A stretch of 36,440 nt of DNA from JBDSTZ01 sp039927975 (GTDB taxonomy: Bacteria; Pseudomonadota; Gammaproteobacteria; Burkholderiales; Burkholderiaceae_D): assembly GCA_039927975.1 (NCBI GenBank), contig JBDSTZ010000050.1, positions 1 through 36,440 of the forward strand. Direction: 5' to 3'. The notes under the pieces are model-generated. The model saw only the letters and a program-made list of their open reading frames with translations. It was not told the origin of the DNA and did no database searches. A program made the position numbers and the translations under genes. Shown in pieces: positions 16,717 to 24,540 of this stretch. Within the stretch, counting starts at the first letter, position 1. Each line of letters starts with the position of its first letter.

Positions 16717-19494
16717 ATGCCGCCTGCCGTACCCCGTATCCGCACCTTGCGCACTGTGATGGGCGCCGTCGGCCTCGCGTTTGCCGTCGCGGCCTGCCAT
16801 CAGCCGACGGGCGAGAGCCTGCGCGCCGAAGCGCGCCAGTTTCAGCAAAAGGGCGAGTTGAACGCGGCTGTCATCAAACTCAAGAACCTGCTTGAGGCGC
16901 AGCCAAAAGACCTGGAGGGTCGCTACCAGCTGGCCACCGTGTACATCGAGACGGGCGACGCGGTGAGCGCGGAAAAGGAGATTCGCTACGCGCTGGACAA
17001 CGGCTACAAGGGCGCGGGCGGCTTGACGGTGTTGGCGCGCACGCTGGTGATGCAGGGGCAGTTTCAGAAGGCGATCGCCGAGACCGAATCTGCCGCCGGG
17101 CGCGCCGATCCCGAGCTATTGAGCCTGCGCGCTGACGCTTTTCTAGGCATGGGCAAGCGCGACGAAGCCGGCCAACTGTATGACAAGGTCCTTGGGATCA
17201 AGGCCGACTACCCGGCCGCCCTGATTGGGCGCGGACGACTGGCCTTCCTCGCCGGCGACGCCGAAGGCGCGCGCAAGTACGCCGAACAGACCCTGGCGGC
17301 GGAGCCGCGCAACACCGAGGCGCTGCTGTTCAAGGGCGACCTGCTGCGCGCGCAAAACCAGAACGAGCCGGCGCTGGCCGCCTACGACCAGGTGCTCGCG
17401 ATTAATCCCGCGCACCGTTCGGCGCATATTGAAAAGGCTTACCTGGAAATCGCCATGGGACGGTTCGGGGCGGCCCAGGCCGACCTGGAAGCGGCCAGGA
17501 AGACCACGCCAAATAGCCTGCTGGTGGCCTATACCCAGACCCTGCTCGACTTTTCGCAGGGCCGCAACGCGGCAGCCCAGGAGTCGATGCAAAAGGTGCT
17601 GAGGGTGGCGCCCGAGCACATGCCCAGCGTGCTGCTGGCCGGCGCGATCAGTTTGAACATCGGCTCGCTGCACCAGGCCGAGCATCACCTGCGCCACTAC
17701 CTTGAAAATAATCCCGACAATCTGTACGCGCGCAAGATGCTGGCCTCGACGTTGCTGCGCAGCGGCCACACGCCGGACGCGCTGACCGTGCTGGCGCCAG
17801 CGCTCAAGAGCGCCGGCGAGGATGTGCAGCTGCTGGCGCTGGCCGGCGAATCGTACATGCAGGCGCGCGACTTCAACCAGGCGGCGAGCTACTTTGAAAA
17901 GGCCAGCGGACTGGCGCCGCAGCAGGCCAATCTGCGCACCTCGCTCGCGTTCAGCAAGTTGGGCAAGGGCGAGCAGGGGCCGGCGGTGCAGGATTTGCAG
18001 CAGGCGGTCAAGCTCGACGCCAGCTCGCACCGGGCCGGCATCGCGCTGGTGCGTACCGAACTCGGACTCGGTCACATCGACAAGGCGTGGGAGGCGATGG
18101 CCGCGCTGGAAAAGGCGCAGCCGGACAACGCGGCGGTGCATGAGTTGAAAGGCATCGTCGAGCTGGCGCGGAAGGACCCGGCGGCGGCGACGGCCAGCTT
18201 CAACAAGGCGCTGGCGCTGCAGCCTTCCTACTATCCGGCGGCGGCCAACATGGCGCAGCAGGCGCTGGTGGCCAAGGACCTTGCCGGCGCACGCCACCAC
18301 CTTGCCGCCTTCCTCGACAAGAACCCGACCAGTGTCGAGGCGATGACGGGTCTGGCGACGCTGGCGTCCACCGAGCGCGATACTGCGCTGGCAACCCAAT
18401 GGCTGGAACGTGCCAGCGCGGTCGATCCAAACGCGATCGCACCGGCGGTGAACCTGATCGCCCAGTATCTGCTGATCGATAAAAAAGCCAAGGCGCTTGA
18501 TTTGGCCGGGCGCCTGCTGGTGGCGCACCCCGACAATCCCGATCTGCTTGACCTGATGGGCAGGAGCGAACTGGCCGTGGGCGACCGCAACAGCGCGCTC
18601 GAATCGTACAAGAAGCTGGCGATCGCCTTGCCGCGTTCGGCGGACGCGCAGATGCAGGTGGCGGCGCTCGAGATGCTGCTTGGCCGGCCTGCGGGGGCCG
18701 AGGACTATCTGAAAACGGCGTTGGCGATGCGGCCCGATTTTCCGGCGGCCCAGCTGTTGATGGCCGAACTGTATGTGCGCAAGGGATCGCTGCACCTGGC
18801 GTTGCAGGTCGCGTCGCGCATGCAGAAGCAGTATCCGAAAGCGGCCGCCGGCTATCAGCTCGAAGGCGATGTGCTGATGGCGCAGAACCGCGCCGCGCTG
18901 GCCTTGCCGCTGTACGAGCAGGCTTTCGGCTTCAGCAAGACCAATGAGCTGACGATCAAGATCGCCAACGCCTTGCGCGCGGCCGGCAAACAGGACGAAG
19001 GCGCGCGGCGCCTGGCGCAATGGCTGGCGCAGCATCCGGACGATGTGCGGGTGCTGTTGTACAAGGCAGAGACCATGCTGGCAGATAAAAAATACGCGCA
19101 GGCGGCCGAGCAGCTCGATGCTATCGTCAAGCGTTATCCGGCCAATGTCGCGGCGCTCAACAACCTGGCACTGGCGTACCAGCAAAGCGGCGATGCCCGC
19201 GCGGCGCAAGTGGCCGAGCAAGCTGTCAAGCTGGCCAAGGACGATCCGGTGGTGATGGATACCTATGGCTGGATTTTGGTCGAGAAAGGCGAGGCGGCGC
19301 GCGGGCTGCCGATCCTGCAGAAGGCCAGCGCGCTGGCGCCGCAGGCGCGCGACATCCGGTATCACGTGGCTGCGGGCTTGTTCAAGACCGGTGACAAGGA
19401 GGCGGCGCGCAAGGAGCTCGACAAGCTCGCGGCAGGAAATATGCAGTTCGCCCAGGCTGACGAGGTAAGGGCGCTGATCAAGCAGCTCGATTGA
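16717..19494 (+). CDS. prsT: PrsT-like TPR-repeat lipoprotein of the PEP-CTERM/exosortase system
   Basis: A 925-residue lipoprotein. The start at 16717 follows an AGAGGA site and gives a clean lipoprotein signal ending in VAAC (Cys27). An upstream in-frame ATG at 16594 would bury this signal and is rejected. From about residue 35 to the end the protein is a nearly continuous array of tetratricopeptide repeats (for example LNAAVIKLKNLLEAQPKD, YAQAAEQLDAIVKRYPAN). This matches the PEP-CTERM-system TPR lipoprotein family in length and layout. It probably acts in the periplasm as a scaffold for exopolysaccharide secretion or sorting of PEP-CTERM proteins. Here it stands apart from the usual eps/prsK/prsR genes, next to one PEP-CTERM protein. 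Confidence 0.88.
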   Translation: MPPAVPRIRTLRTVMGAVGLAFAVAACHQPTGESLRAEARQFQQKGELNAAVIKLKNLLEAQPKDLEGRYQLATVYIETGDAVSAEKEIRYALDNGYKGAGGLTVLARTLVMQGQFQKAIAETESAAGRADPELLSLRADAFLGMGKRDEAGQLYDKVLGIKADYPAALIGRGRLAFLAGDAEGARKYAEQTLAAEPRNTEALLFKGDLLRAQNQNEPALAAYDQVLAINPAHRSAHIEKAYLEIAMGRFGAAQADLEAARKTTPNSLLVAYTQTLLDFSQGRNAAAQESMQKVLRVAPEHMPSVLLAGAISLNIGSLHQAEHHLRHYLENNPDNLYARKMLASTLLRSGHTPDALTVLAPALKSAGEDVQLLALAGESYMQARDFNQAASYFEKASGLAPQQANLRTSLAFSKLGKGEQGPAVQDLQQAVKLDASSHRAGIALVRTELGLGHIDKAWEAMAALEKAQPDNAAVHELKGIVELARKDPAAATASFNKALALQPSYYPAAANMAQQALVAKDLAGARHHLAAFLDKNPTSVEAMTGLATLASTERDTALATQWLERASAVDPNAIAPAVNLIAQYLLIDKKAKALDLAGRLLVAHPDNPDLLDLMGRSELAVGDRNSALESYKKLAIALPRSADAQMQVAALEMLLGRPAGAEDYLKTALAMRPDFPAAQLLMAELYVRKGSLHLALQVASRMQKQYPKAAAGYQLEGDVLMAQNRAALALPLYEQAFGFSKTNELTIKIANALRAAGKQDEGARRLAQWLAQHPDDVRVLLYKAETMLADKKYAQAAEQLDAIVKRYPANVAALNNLALAYQQSGDARAAQVAEQAVKLAKDDPVVMDTYGWILVEKGEAARGLPILQKASALAPQARDIRYHVAAGLFKTGDKEAARKELDKLAAGNMQFAQADEVRALIKQLD

Positions 19495-19612
19495 CGGCGC
19501 GGGCGTCGTTCTGATCGACGGCCCATATCGGCCGCCGTCGTCGTTATCGCGGCCGGCTGCACGACGATCCACTGGTGAGAATTGGCCGCCGCGCACCGCT
19601 GGCGGGCGGCAT

Positions 19613-19629
19613 TGCCAGAACTTGGTGCG
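19613..19629 (+). promoter_or_regulatory. Candidate NtrC-binding site
   Basis: TGCCAGAACTTGGTGCG matches the NtrC consensus well in its right half (TTGGTGC) and poorly in its left half. A second partial match, GCACCGCTGGCGGGC, is at 19593-19607. They lie roughly 95-115 bp before the expected transcription start, a normal enhancer distance. Confidence 0.45.
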
Positions 19630-19638
19630 ATGGCCTGA

Positions 19639-19658
19639 AAATTTACGCTCGTAAATTT
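19639..19658. promoter_or_regulatory. 20-bp palindrome upstream of amtB
   Basis: AAATTTACG-CT-CGTAAATTT is a perfect 9-bp inverted repeat with a 2-base spacer between the candidate NtrC site and the sigma-54 promoter. It could be an operator for another regulator. It has no T-run on either side, so it is not a standard terminator. Confidence 0.5.
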
Positions 19659-19689
19659 CTGTAATCGCAGAAAAACCATCAGTGCTGCA

Positions 19690-19705
19690 TGGCACAAATC
19701 CTGCA
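19690..19705 (+). promoter_or_regulatory. Sigma-54 (-24/-12) promoter of amtB
   Basis: TGGCACAAATCCTGCA has GG at 19691-19692 and GC at 19703-19704 with exactly ten bases between, matching TGGCACR-N4-TTGCW with one mismatch. Transcription would start near 19716, about 35 bases before the start codon. This fits nitrogen-limitation control of an ammonium transporter. Confidence 0.85.
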
Positions 19706-19750
19706 TTGACATTTTGTAAGCGCTGGCCGGCTGAGCGGCGCTTAACCAAC

Positions 19751-21259
19751 ATGTTGGGGGGGAAATTGTCATCACGATTGCACGCGCTTGCTGTGAGCTT
19801 GCTCATTCTCGCCACGCCGTATGTGGCGTTGGCCCAGGCGCCCGGCGCCGATTCGTCGGCCTCGGCGGTCGCGGCGCCCGCTGGTCCGGCGGCTTCTCCG
19901 GCAGGACCTCTTGCCGCAGCGCCCGTCGACGAGGCCGTCGCTACGCCCCCGGCGGCGACCGCCTCCGCCACACCCGCCACACCCGCTACACCCGCCACAC
20001 CGGCCGCGCCGGCGCCGCTGACCGCGCCAACCCTGGTCGATGCGAGCACCATCAGCGCCGGCGACACGGCCTGGATGCTGACCTCCACCTCGCTCGTGTT
20101 GCTGATGACGATACCCGGCCTCGCCTTGTTCTACGCCGGCATGACCCGCAAGAAGAACGTGCTGGCCACGATGGCGCACAGTTTCGCGATCGCCTGCATG
20201 GTCACGATCATCTGGGTGGTAATCGGCTACAGCCTCGCCTTCGCACCGGGCAGCGCCTTCCTTGGCAGCCTGGACCGCTTGTTCCTGCACGGGATGGCAT
20301 ACCTGAAAGAGGCCGGCAAGCTCACCGTCCACAACATCGCGCCGACGATTCCCGAAAGCGTCTTCATGATGTTTCAGATGACGTTCGCGATCATCACGCC
20401 GGCGTTGATCACCGGCGCCTTCGCCGAGCGCATCAAGTTCTTTTCGCTGATGGCCTTCGGCGCCTTGTGGTCGGTGCTGGTGTACGCGCCGGTGGCCCAC
20501 TGGGTGTGGGATCCGCAGGGCTGGCTGGCGGCGCGGGGCGTACTCGATTTCGCCGGCGGCACGGTGGTGCATATCAACGCCGGCGTCTCCGGGCTGGTCG
20601 CCGCCATCATCGTCGGTCCGCGCATCGGCTTCGGCCGGGAAGCGATGCCGCCGCATAACCTGGTGCTGACGGTAATCGGCGCCTCGCTGCTGTGGGTCGG
20701 CTGGTTTGGTTTCAACGCCGGTTCGGCCGGTGCGGCGGACGGGCGCGCCGGCATGGCCATGCTGGTGACCCAACTGGCGTCGGCGGTCGGCGCCATGGCG
20801 TGGATGCTGGCCGAATGGACCCGGCGCGGCAAGCCGTCGGTGCTGGGCATCGTCTCCGGCGCGGTGGCGGGACTGGTCGCGATCACGCCAGCGTCCGGCT
20901 TTGTCGGCGTGACCGGCGCGCTGGCGATCGGCGCGGCGGCCGGCGTGGCCTGCTACTGGGGCGCGACCTCGCTCAAGGCGCGCTTCTGGTATGACGATTC
21001 GCTCGACGTATTCGGCGTGCACGCGGTCGGCGGCATCGTCGGGGCCTTGCTGACGGGCGTGTTTGCGGTCAAGGAGATCGGCGGCGCCGAATCGAGCCTG
21101 GGCACGCAGGCGGTCGGCGTGCTCGCCACGATCGTGTATGCGGGCGTGATGACGGCGCTCATCCTGTGGGTATTGAAGGCGACGATCGGCCTGCGCGTGA
21201 CGGCCGAGCAGGAAGCGGCTGGACTCGACATTGAACAGCATGGGGAGCAGGTGGTATGA
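19751..21259 (+). CDS. amtB: Ammonium transporter AmtB with Ala/Pro-rich N-terminal extension
   Basis: A 502-residue Amt/Rh-family ammonium channel. The first 29 residues look like a signal peptide (ending VALAQ), followed by a 65-residue Ala/Pro linker, then eleven transmembrane helices. Hallmarks are the twin pore histidines His274 (GGTVVHINAG) and His424 (DVFGVHAVGG), and FQMTFAIITPALITGAFAERIKF-like pore sequence, seen in two parts at 209-230. The ATG at 19751 has a poor ribosome site; TTG 19766 just after a G-rich run is an alternative that would shorten the signal. A sigma-54 promoter lies upstream. The stop overlaps the next gene by ATGA. No glnK gene is adjacent. Confidence 0.92.
   Translation: MLGGKLSSRLHALAVSLLILATPYVALAQAPGADSSASAVAAPAGPAASPAGPLAAAPVDEAVATPPAATASATPATPATPATPAAPAPLTAPTLVDASTISAGDTAWMLTSTSLVLLMTIPGLALFYAGMTRKKNVLATMAHSFAIACMVTIIWVVIGYSLAFAPGSAFLGSLDRLFLHGMAYLKEAGKLTVHNIAPTIPESVFMMFQMTFAIITPALITGAFAERIKFFSLMAFGALWSVLVYAPVAHWVWDPQGWLAARGVLDFAGGTVVHINAGVSGLVAAIIVGPRIGFGREAMPPHNLVLTVIGASLLWVGWFGFNAGSAGAADGRAGMAMLVTQLASAVGAMAWMLAEWTRRGKPSVLGIVSGAVAGLVAITPASGFVGVTGALAIGAAAGVACYWGATSLKARFWYDDSLDVFGVHAVGGIVGALLTGVFAVKEIGGAESSLGTQAVGVLATIVYAGVMTALILWVLKATIGLRVTAEQEAAGLDIEQHGEQVV
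19970..20005 (+). repeat. 9-bp tandem repeat in the amtB linker
   Basis: Four copies of ACACCCGCC (two with one or two changes) encode Thr-Pro-Ala repeats in the linker between signal peptide and channel. Such repeats can vary in copy number by slippage without breaking the frame. Confidence 0.8.
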
Positions 21260-21642
21260 GCGCATATGAACAAGTCAGCGTGGCCGCGCTGGAGAACCAG
21301 GCATTCGCGCTGATGGCGCGTCTGCACGTGGTGCTGCGGCGCGAAAAGGGCAGGGTCACCGACATTGAATACATGCGGGTCGATCCGGTGTACTGCCGGT
21401 ACGTGCTCGGCATGATCGGCATCGGCGATTCAGCCGATATGCGCGACCTGTGCGGCAAGCTGGAAGAAATCTATTTCGGCAGGCATGGCCTGTTCGTAAG
21501 CGCGCCCCGGTTGCCGCTGCTGGGGCGTCAGCCGGCCGCGCAAAAACTGGTGGACAATAAACCGGCACCTGTCGTCGAGCCGATCATCGCCGCTGCGGCG
21601 CCGGTGGCGGCGCCGCAGACCTATGTGGGGCGCTTGCGCTGA
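21256..21642 (+). CDS. Unknown 128-residue protein coupled to amtB
   Basis: The start codon overlaps the amtB stop (ATGA), so the protein should be made together with AmtB. It is not a PII protein: the GlnK T-loop and fold signatures are absent. The first 75 residues are mixed helical and charged (ENQAFALMARLHVVLRRE, YMRVDPVYCRYVLGM, LCGKLEEIYFGRHGLF), suggesting a small globular soluble domain. The tail is Ala/Pro/Val-rich and probably disordered. No signal peptide or membrane segment is seen. I do not recognise the family. A role tied to ammonium transport or nitrogen sensing is suggested only by position. Confidence 0.7.
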   Translation: MSAYEQVSVAALENQAFALMARLHVVLRREKGRVTDIEYMRVDPVYCRYVLGMIGIGDSADMRDLCGKLEEIYFGRHGLFVSAPRLPLLGRQPAAQKLVDNKPAPVVEPIIAAAAPVAAPQTYVGRLR

Positions 21643-21657
21643 ACGGCCTTGCAGCCA

Positions 21658-22350
21658 TCAGTTCGATGCGATGTCCCTTGTTGCTGTTGGCTCGCACCAG
21701 TCAGTTAGCAAGGCGTGAACCTCGCTGACAAGTTGAAGGACAAAGGACGGTTCAACGGTGTCGTTGGCGCCGTGCGCAATGCGATTCCACTGCTTCAAGA
21801 AATCATGGAAAAGGTCGATGTGTTTCACTGACACTTCGCCTTGCGAGTACATGTAATCCAAGAGCTTTGCTGACGGCAATCGCTCAACAGGAATGTGCTG
21901 GTCGATAGCCCGCCGGCGTAGTGACGCCTCAAAAATACGCCATAAATAGAGCAGCGCCGGCTCCAGGGTGTCGCGGTCGAGCAGGCCCGAAACGCTGTCC
22001 AGATTCCGCAGTAGCTGCTGCCACGTGGGAAGCTCATCGGCAGTGGTTGGAATCGCGTCGGCGTCGACGTCCTCCAAGGTTACCAGCATGAAGCGCCAGC
22101 CGGGGCGGGCCGCAATGTCGTGCGAAAGTTGCTGAACTCGGTCGATCGAGATGAAACTCTTGCTGGCTTGAACTTGCAGAATGATGCCCGAGCCCGGTTT
22201 GGTAGCGATCAGGTCAGGAAGGTAGCCGAAGAGGTCGAAGGGAAGCTGTTCCGCCGTAGGTTGTTTGATGACGACATAGCCCTCTCTCACGTAGTCCTGT
22301 TCCAGCGTGTTCAGCATTTCTGGGTACATGACGTTTGGCACGTTCCTCAT
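21658..22350 (-). CDS. Possible nuclease-fold / HEPN-like protein of unknown function
   Basis: A 230-residue soluble protein. The ATG at 22350 is chosen for a strong GAGGAG site eight bases upstream. The N-terminal half (FDLFGYLPDLIATKPGSGIILQ, then VQASKSFISI) has the strand-turn-strand pattern of restriction-endonuclease-like folds, but the expected Glu-x-Lys position reads QVQ, so it may be degenerate. The C-terminal half is helical and carries WNRIAHG, similar to the R-x-x-H ends of HEPN domains. Both assignments are tentative. It follows a 55-residue ORF that overlaps its start (ATGA), indicating a two-gene unit. AT content is higher than in neighbouring genes, which hints at acquisition by transfer. 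Confidence 0.6.
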   Translation of the reverse strand: MRNVPNVMYPEMLNTLEQDYVREGYVVIKQPTAEQLPFDLFGYLPDLIATKPGSGIILQVQASKSFISIDRVQQLSHDIAARPGWRFMLVTLEDVDADAIPTTADELPTWQQLLRNLDSVSGLLDRDTLEPALLYLWRIFEASLRRRAIDQHIPVERLPSAKLLDYMYSQGEVSVKHIDLFHDFLKQWNRIAHGANDTVEPSFVLQLVSEVHALLTDWCEPTATRDIASN

Positions 22351-22514
22351 AGATAGCTCCTCAAGTCTTTGGCGTCGCAGATTCGCACGTAGACGCATTC
22401 GCTTCTGAGTGCCAACCCGGCCTGCACATATTGTTTCCAAATCTGAAGATGTTTGCGAGTCTTCGTCTGCAACGACACCGGTCGCTTAGGAATTAATATT
22501 TCGAATGGATACAT
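22347..22514 (-). CDS. Small 55-residue ORF, possibly a truncated gene
   Basis: It starts at ATG 22514 with AGGAG about eleven bases upstream and stops at a TGA that overlaps the next gene's ATG. The N-terminus MYPFEILIPKRPVSLQTKTR followed by LQIWKQYVQ reads like the opening of a RusA-like nuclease, a family of about 120-150 residues. If so, only the first third remains and the tail (VYVRICDAKDLRSYL) could be the residual C-terminus after a deletion. The similarity is from memory of such sequences and not verified. The coupling to the downstream gene is directly visible. Confidence 0.5.
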   Translation of the reverse strand: MYPFEILIPKRPVSLQTKTRKHLQIWKQYVQAGLALRSECVYVRICDAKDLRSYL

Positions 22515-22576
22515 GGCGATCTTTCTCCTGGACCGCTCATTATGTGATTCCAGCGAATGATCCTTTTGATCCGACC

Positions 22577-24118
22577 CTACTTCGTCAGCACCATCGAGAA
22601 AAACACCCGGCTCGGGCCATTCGACAACTTGAAGAACACCTTGTTGCGTCCTTTTTTGAAATGCACGCGCCGGCTGCCTTCGTTAAGGTTGTAGTCGCGC
22701 TTGTAGCTGTTGTTCGTGTCGTAAATCTCGTGGAAGAACCAGCGCTTGTTCACATTGCCGCCTGCCCAGACCATGCGGTCGTTCAGCCACACCTGGGCAT
22801 CGTCGTCGGCGCCGATCAGCATGGTCAGGTCGGCCGCCTCTTCCATCATCAACTCCGTGTAGCCATAGTAGACCGAGTCCTCGGCCTGGTCCGGCGGAAT
22901 CAAGGGATAGCTGCTGGCGTGGACGTACTGCCACTTGAGCAGGCGCTTGTCCTTGCCAAAATAGACGGCGTTGAGCAGCACCGCCTGCTCGGGCGGATAG
23001 CTTGGCGTGGCAAACAGGTCGCGGCCATGTTTGCCATCGAAGGGCCCGATGAAATACCAGCTGTTGATGTACACGCGCGTCGCGAGCGGCCCGTCGCTGC
23101 CGAAAATGCGCGCCGCGCCCCTGGTCGGGAAGTTCGTCTCCAGCCTGGGGATGCCGCCCACGCCCGGGTTGAAGATATCGAGGCCGTTGCCCCAATAGCC
23201 CTTCGATGAATTGGCCGGGCTCGCGATGTCGCGATTGATGAAGGTGGCCATTTGCGCGCTGAGCGATGTGCCGCCCTCGCCGCCGGCGCCGGCCCGCTTG
23301 CCCGTACCTTGCGCACCTGTGCCGCCGGCGCCAGCCTGACCGTTGCCAGCCTGGCCGCCAGCGCCTTTGCCGGCACCCGCCGCGTCGCCGCCAGCGTTTT
23401 TGGCGCCGCTGCCGGCGCCATCCGGGGCACCGCCGCCATTGCCTTTGGCCCCCTGCGCTTCGCCTGGCGGCTGCGCCGTGCCGTTTTGCGCCATCTCGCC
23501 GGAAACGCTGACGCCTTGCTCCTGGCGTTCGAGTTCCTTCTGGCGCTGGACCAGGGTTTCACGCGCCTTCGCTTCGAGCTTCTTGATCTCCTCGGCGACA
23601 CTGGCCGGATCGGCCGGCGCCTGATCGGCGGCCACCTCGGGCGGCGTCGGCGTCGCTGGCGGTGGCGGGATCTGTTCGAGCGCCTTCTCTTTCGGGATCT
23701 TGAGCACCTTGGCCATTTCCTCGGCCTTGATGTCGCGGGCGATCTCGTCGATAGAGTGCGACAGGGTTTGCGCTTCCTTCAGCAGTTCCCGCGGCTGCTT
23801 GGGCAGGGAAGTGGCGGCGAATTCGACCTCGTCTTCCTCTGCGGTCTTGCCGGCGCCGGCCTTGGCGGCCTGGCTGGCGCTGCTCTTCTCCAGCAGCGAC
23901 TTGATCTTCTCCATGTCCTGCACGCGCTTTTCAGTGCGCGTGTGGCTGGCCGCCGCCACGCTGGCCTGCACTTGCGCGGCCATCTTCTGCGCCTCGACCA
24001 CGTAGCTGCCGTAGTAGTAGAGCAGCGTCAGTCCCACCGCGTGCACGACAATCGAGGCAAGCAAGAAGACGTTCCGGCGCGCGAAACGACCGGAACGGTA
24101 GGCGGATGTCATCTCCAT
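22577..24118 (-). CDS. TonB-like inner-membrane protein with C-terminal beta-sandwich domain (copy 1)
   Basis: A 513-residue protein of unknown function. Layout: short basic N-terminus, one membrane helix (about 17-40), charged coiled-coil segments (about 45-80, 105-150, 172-203) interrupted by a Pro-rich stretch (150-170), a long Gly/Ala tract (about 220-283), then a beta-rich C-terminal domain (about 330-513). That domain contains WYFIGPF (354-360) and GADDDAQVWLND (436-447), motifs seen in carbohydrate-binding-like jelly-roll modules of exported proteins. Its start codon shares one base with the ExbD stop (TAATG). Its place after exbB and exbD and its topology are those of TonB or TolA, but no TonB C-terminal domain is present. 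It is about 80% identical in the C-terminal domain to the protein at 25422-26822. Confidence 0.8.
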   Translation of the reverse strand: MEMTSAYRSGRFARRNVFLLASIVVHAVGLTLLYYYGSYVVEAQKMAAQVQASVAAASHTRTEKRVQDMEKIKSLLEKSSASQAAKAGAGKTAEEDEVEFAATSLPKQPRELLKEAQTLSHSIDEIARDIKAEEMAKVLKIPKEKALEQIPPPPATPTPPEVAADQAPADPASVAEEIKKLEAKARETLVQRQKELERQEQGVSVSGEMAQNGTAQPPGEAQGAKGNGGGAPDGAGSGAKNAGGDAAGAGKGAGGQAGNGQAGAGGTGAQGTGKRAGAGGEGGTSLSAQMATFINRDIASPANSSKGYWGNGLDIFNPGVGGIPRLETNFPTRGAARIFGSDGPLATRVYINSWYFIGPFDGKHGRDLFATPSYPPEQAVLLNAVYFGKDKRLLKWQYVHASSYPLIPPDQAEDSVYYGYTELMMEEAADLTMLIGADDDAQVWLNDRMVWAGGNVNKRWFFHEIYDTNNSYKRDYNLNEGSRRVHFKKGRNKVFFKLSNGPSRVFFSMVLTK

Positions 24119-24540
24119 TATTTACGGGTATGCATGGAGATTTTGGTGAACCCCTCGAACTGGCACAGGTCGAGCACGTGCACAATATCCTGATATTTGG
24201 CCAGCTCGTCACCGTCGATGCGGATCGGCCGCGCCGGATTGCTCTGCGCTTCGAGCTTGAGCGCGTGGTGCAGGGCCTGGGTCGACACCTCCTTGTTGGC
24301 GAGGTAGATCCTGCCCTCCTTGTCGACGCCGATGATCAGCGGCGCCGGGCCGGACCTGCTCTTCTCAAGGCTGGCCTGGGCGGTCGGCAGGGTCACCGGC
24401 AATTCCTCGGGCGGCTTGGTCTCGTCGGGCTTCTTGAACGAGGTCGCCACCATGAAAAACATCAGCAGGAAGAAGATGCAGTCGATCAGCGCGATCAGGC
24501 CGATCTCCGGCTGTTCGTCCTCGCCCAGGTTAATGCGCAT
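24118..24540 (-). CDS. exbD: ExbD/TolR-family proton-channel subunit
   Basis: A 140-residue single-pass inner-membrane protein. The membrane helix begins LIALIDCIFFLLMFFM with the essential Asp20, and a small periplasmic domain follows (IIGVDKEGRIYLAN, a typical ExbD strand pair). With ExbB it forms a proton-driven motor that moves a TonB- or TolA-like partner. Its start overlaps the exbB stop by 11 bases and its stop overlaps the downstream TonB-like gene by one base, so three proteins are made together. Confidence 0.88.
   Translation of the reverse strand: MRINLGEDEQPEIGLIALIDCIFFLLMFFMVATSFKKPDETKPPEELPVTLPTAQASLEKSRSGPAPLIIGVDKEGRIYLANKEVSTQALHHALKLEAQSNPARPIRIDGDELAKYQDIVHVLDLCQFEGFTKISMHTRK

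Larger units (their letters stand above)
19495..19750 (+). promoter_or_regulatory. amtB upstream regulatory region
   Basis: This 256-bp gap holds a sigma-54 promoter (19690-19705), a candidate NtrC site (19613-19629) and a perfect palindrome (19639-19658), all listed separately. No gene is seen in it. Confidence 0.7.

Noticed and set aside
17143..20088. 981-residue minus-strand ORF opposite prsT
   Set aside because: It is the mirror of the TPR gene, rich in Arg/His/Gln as expected for antisense of GC-rich repeats.
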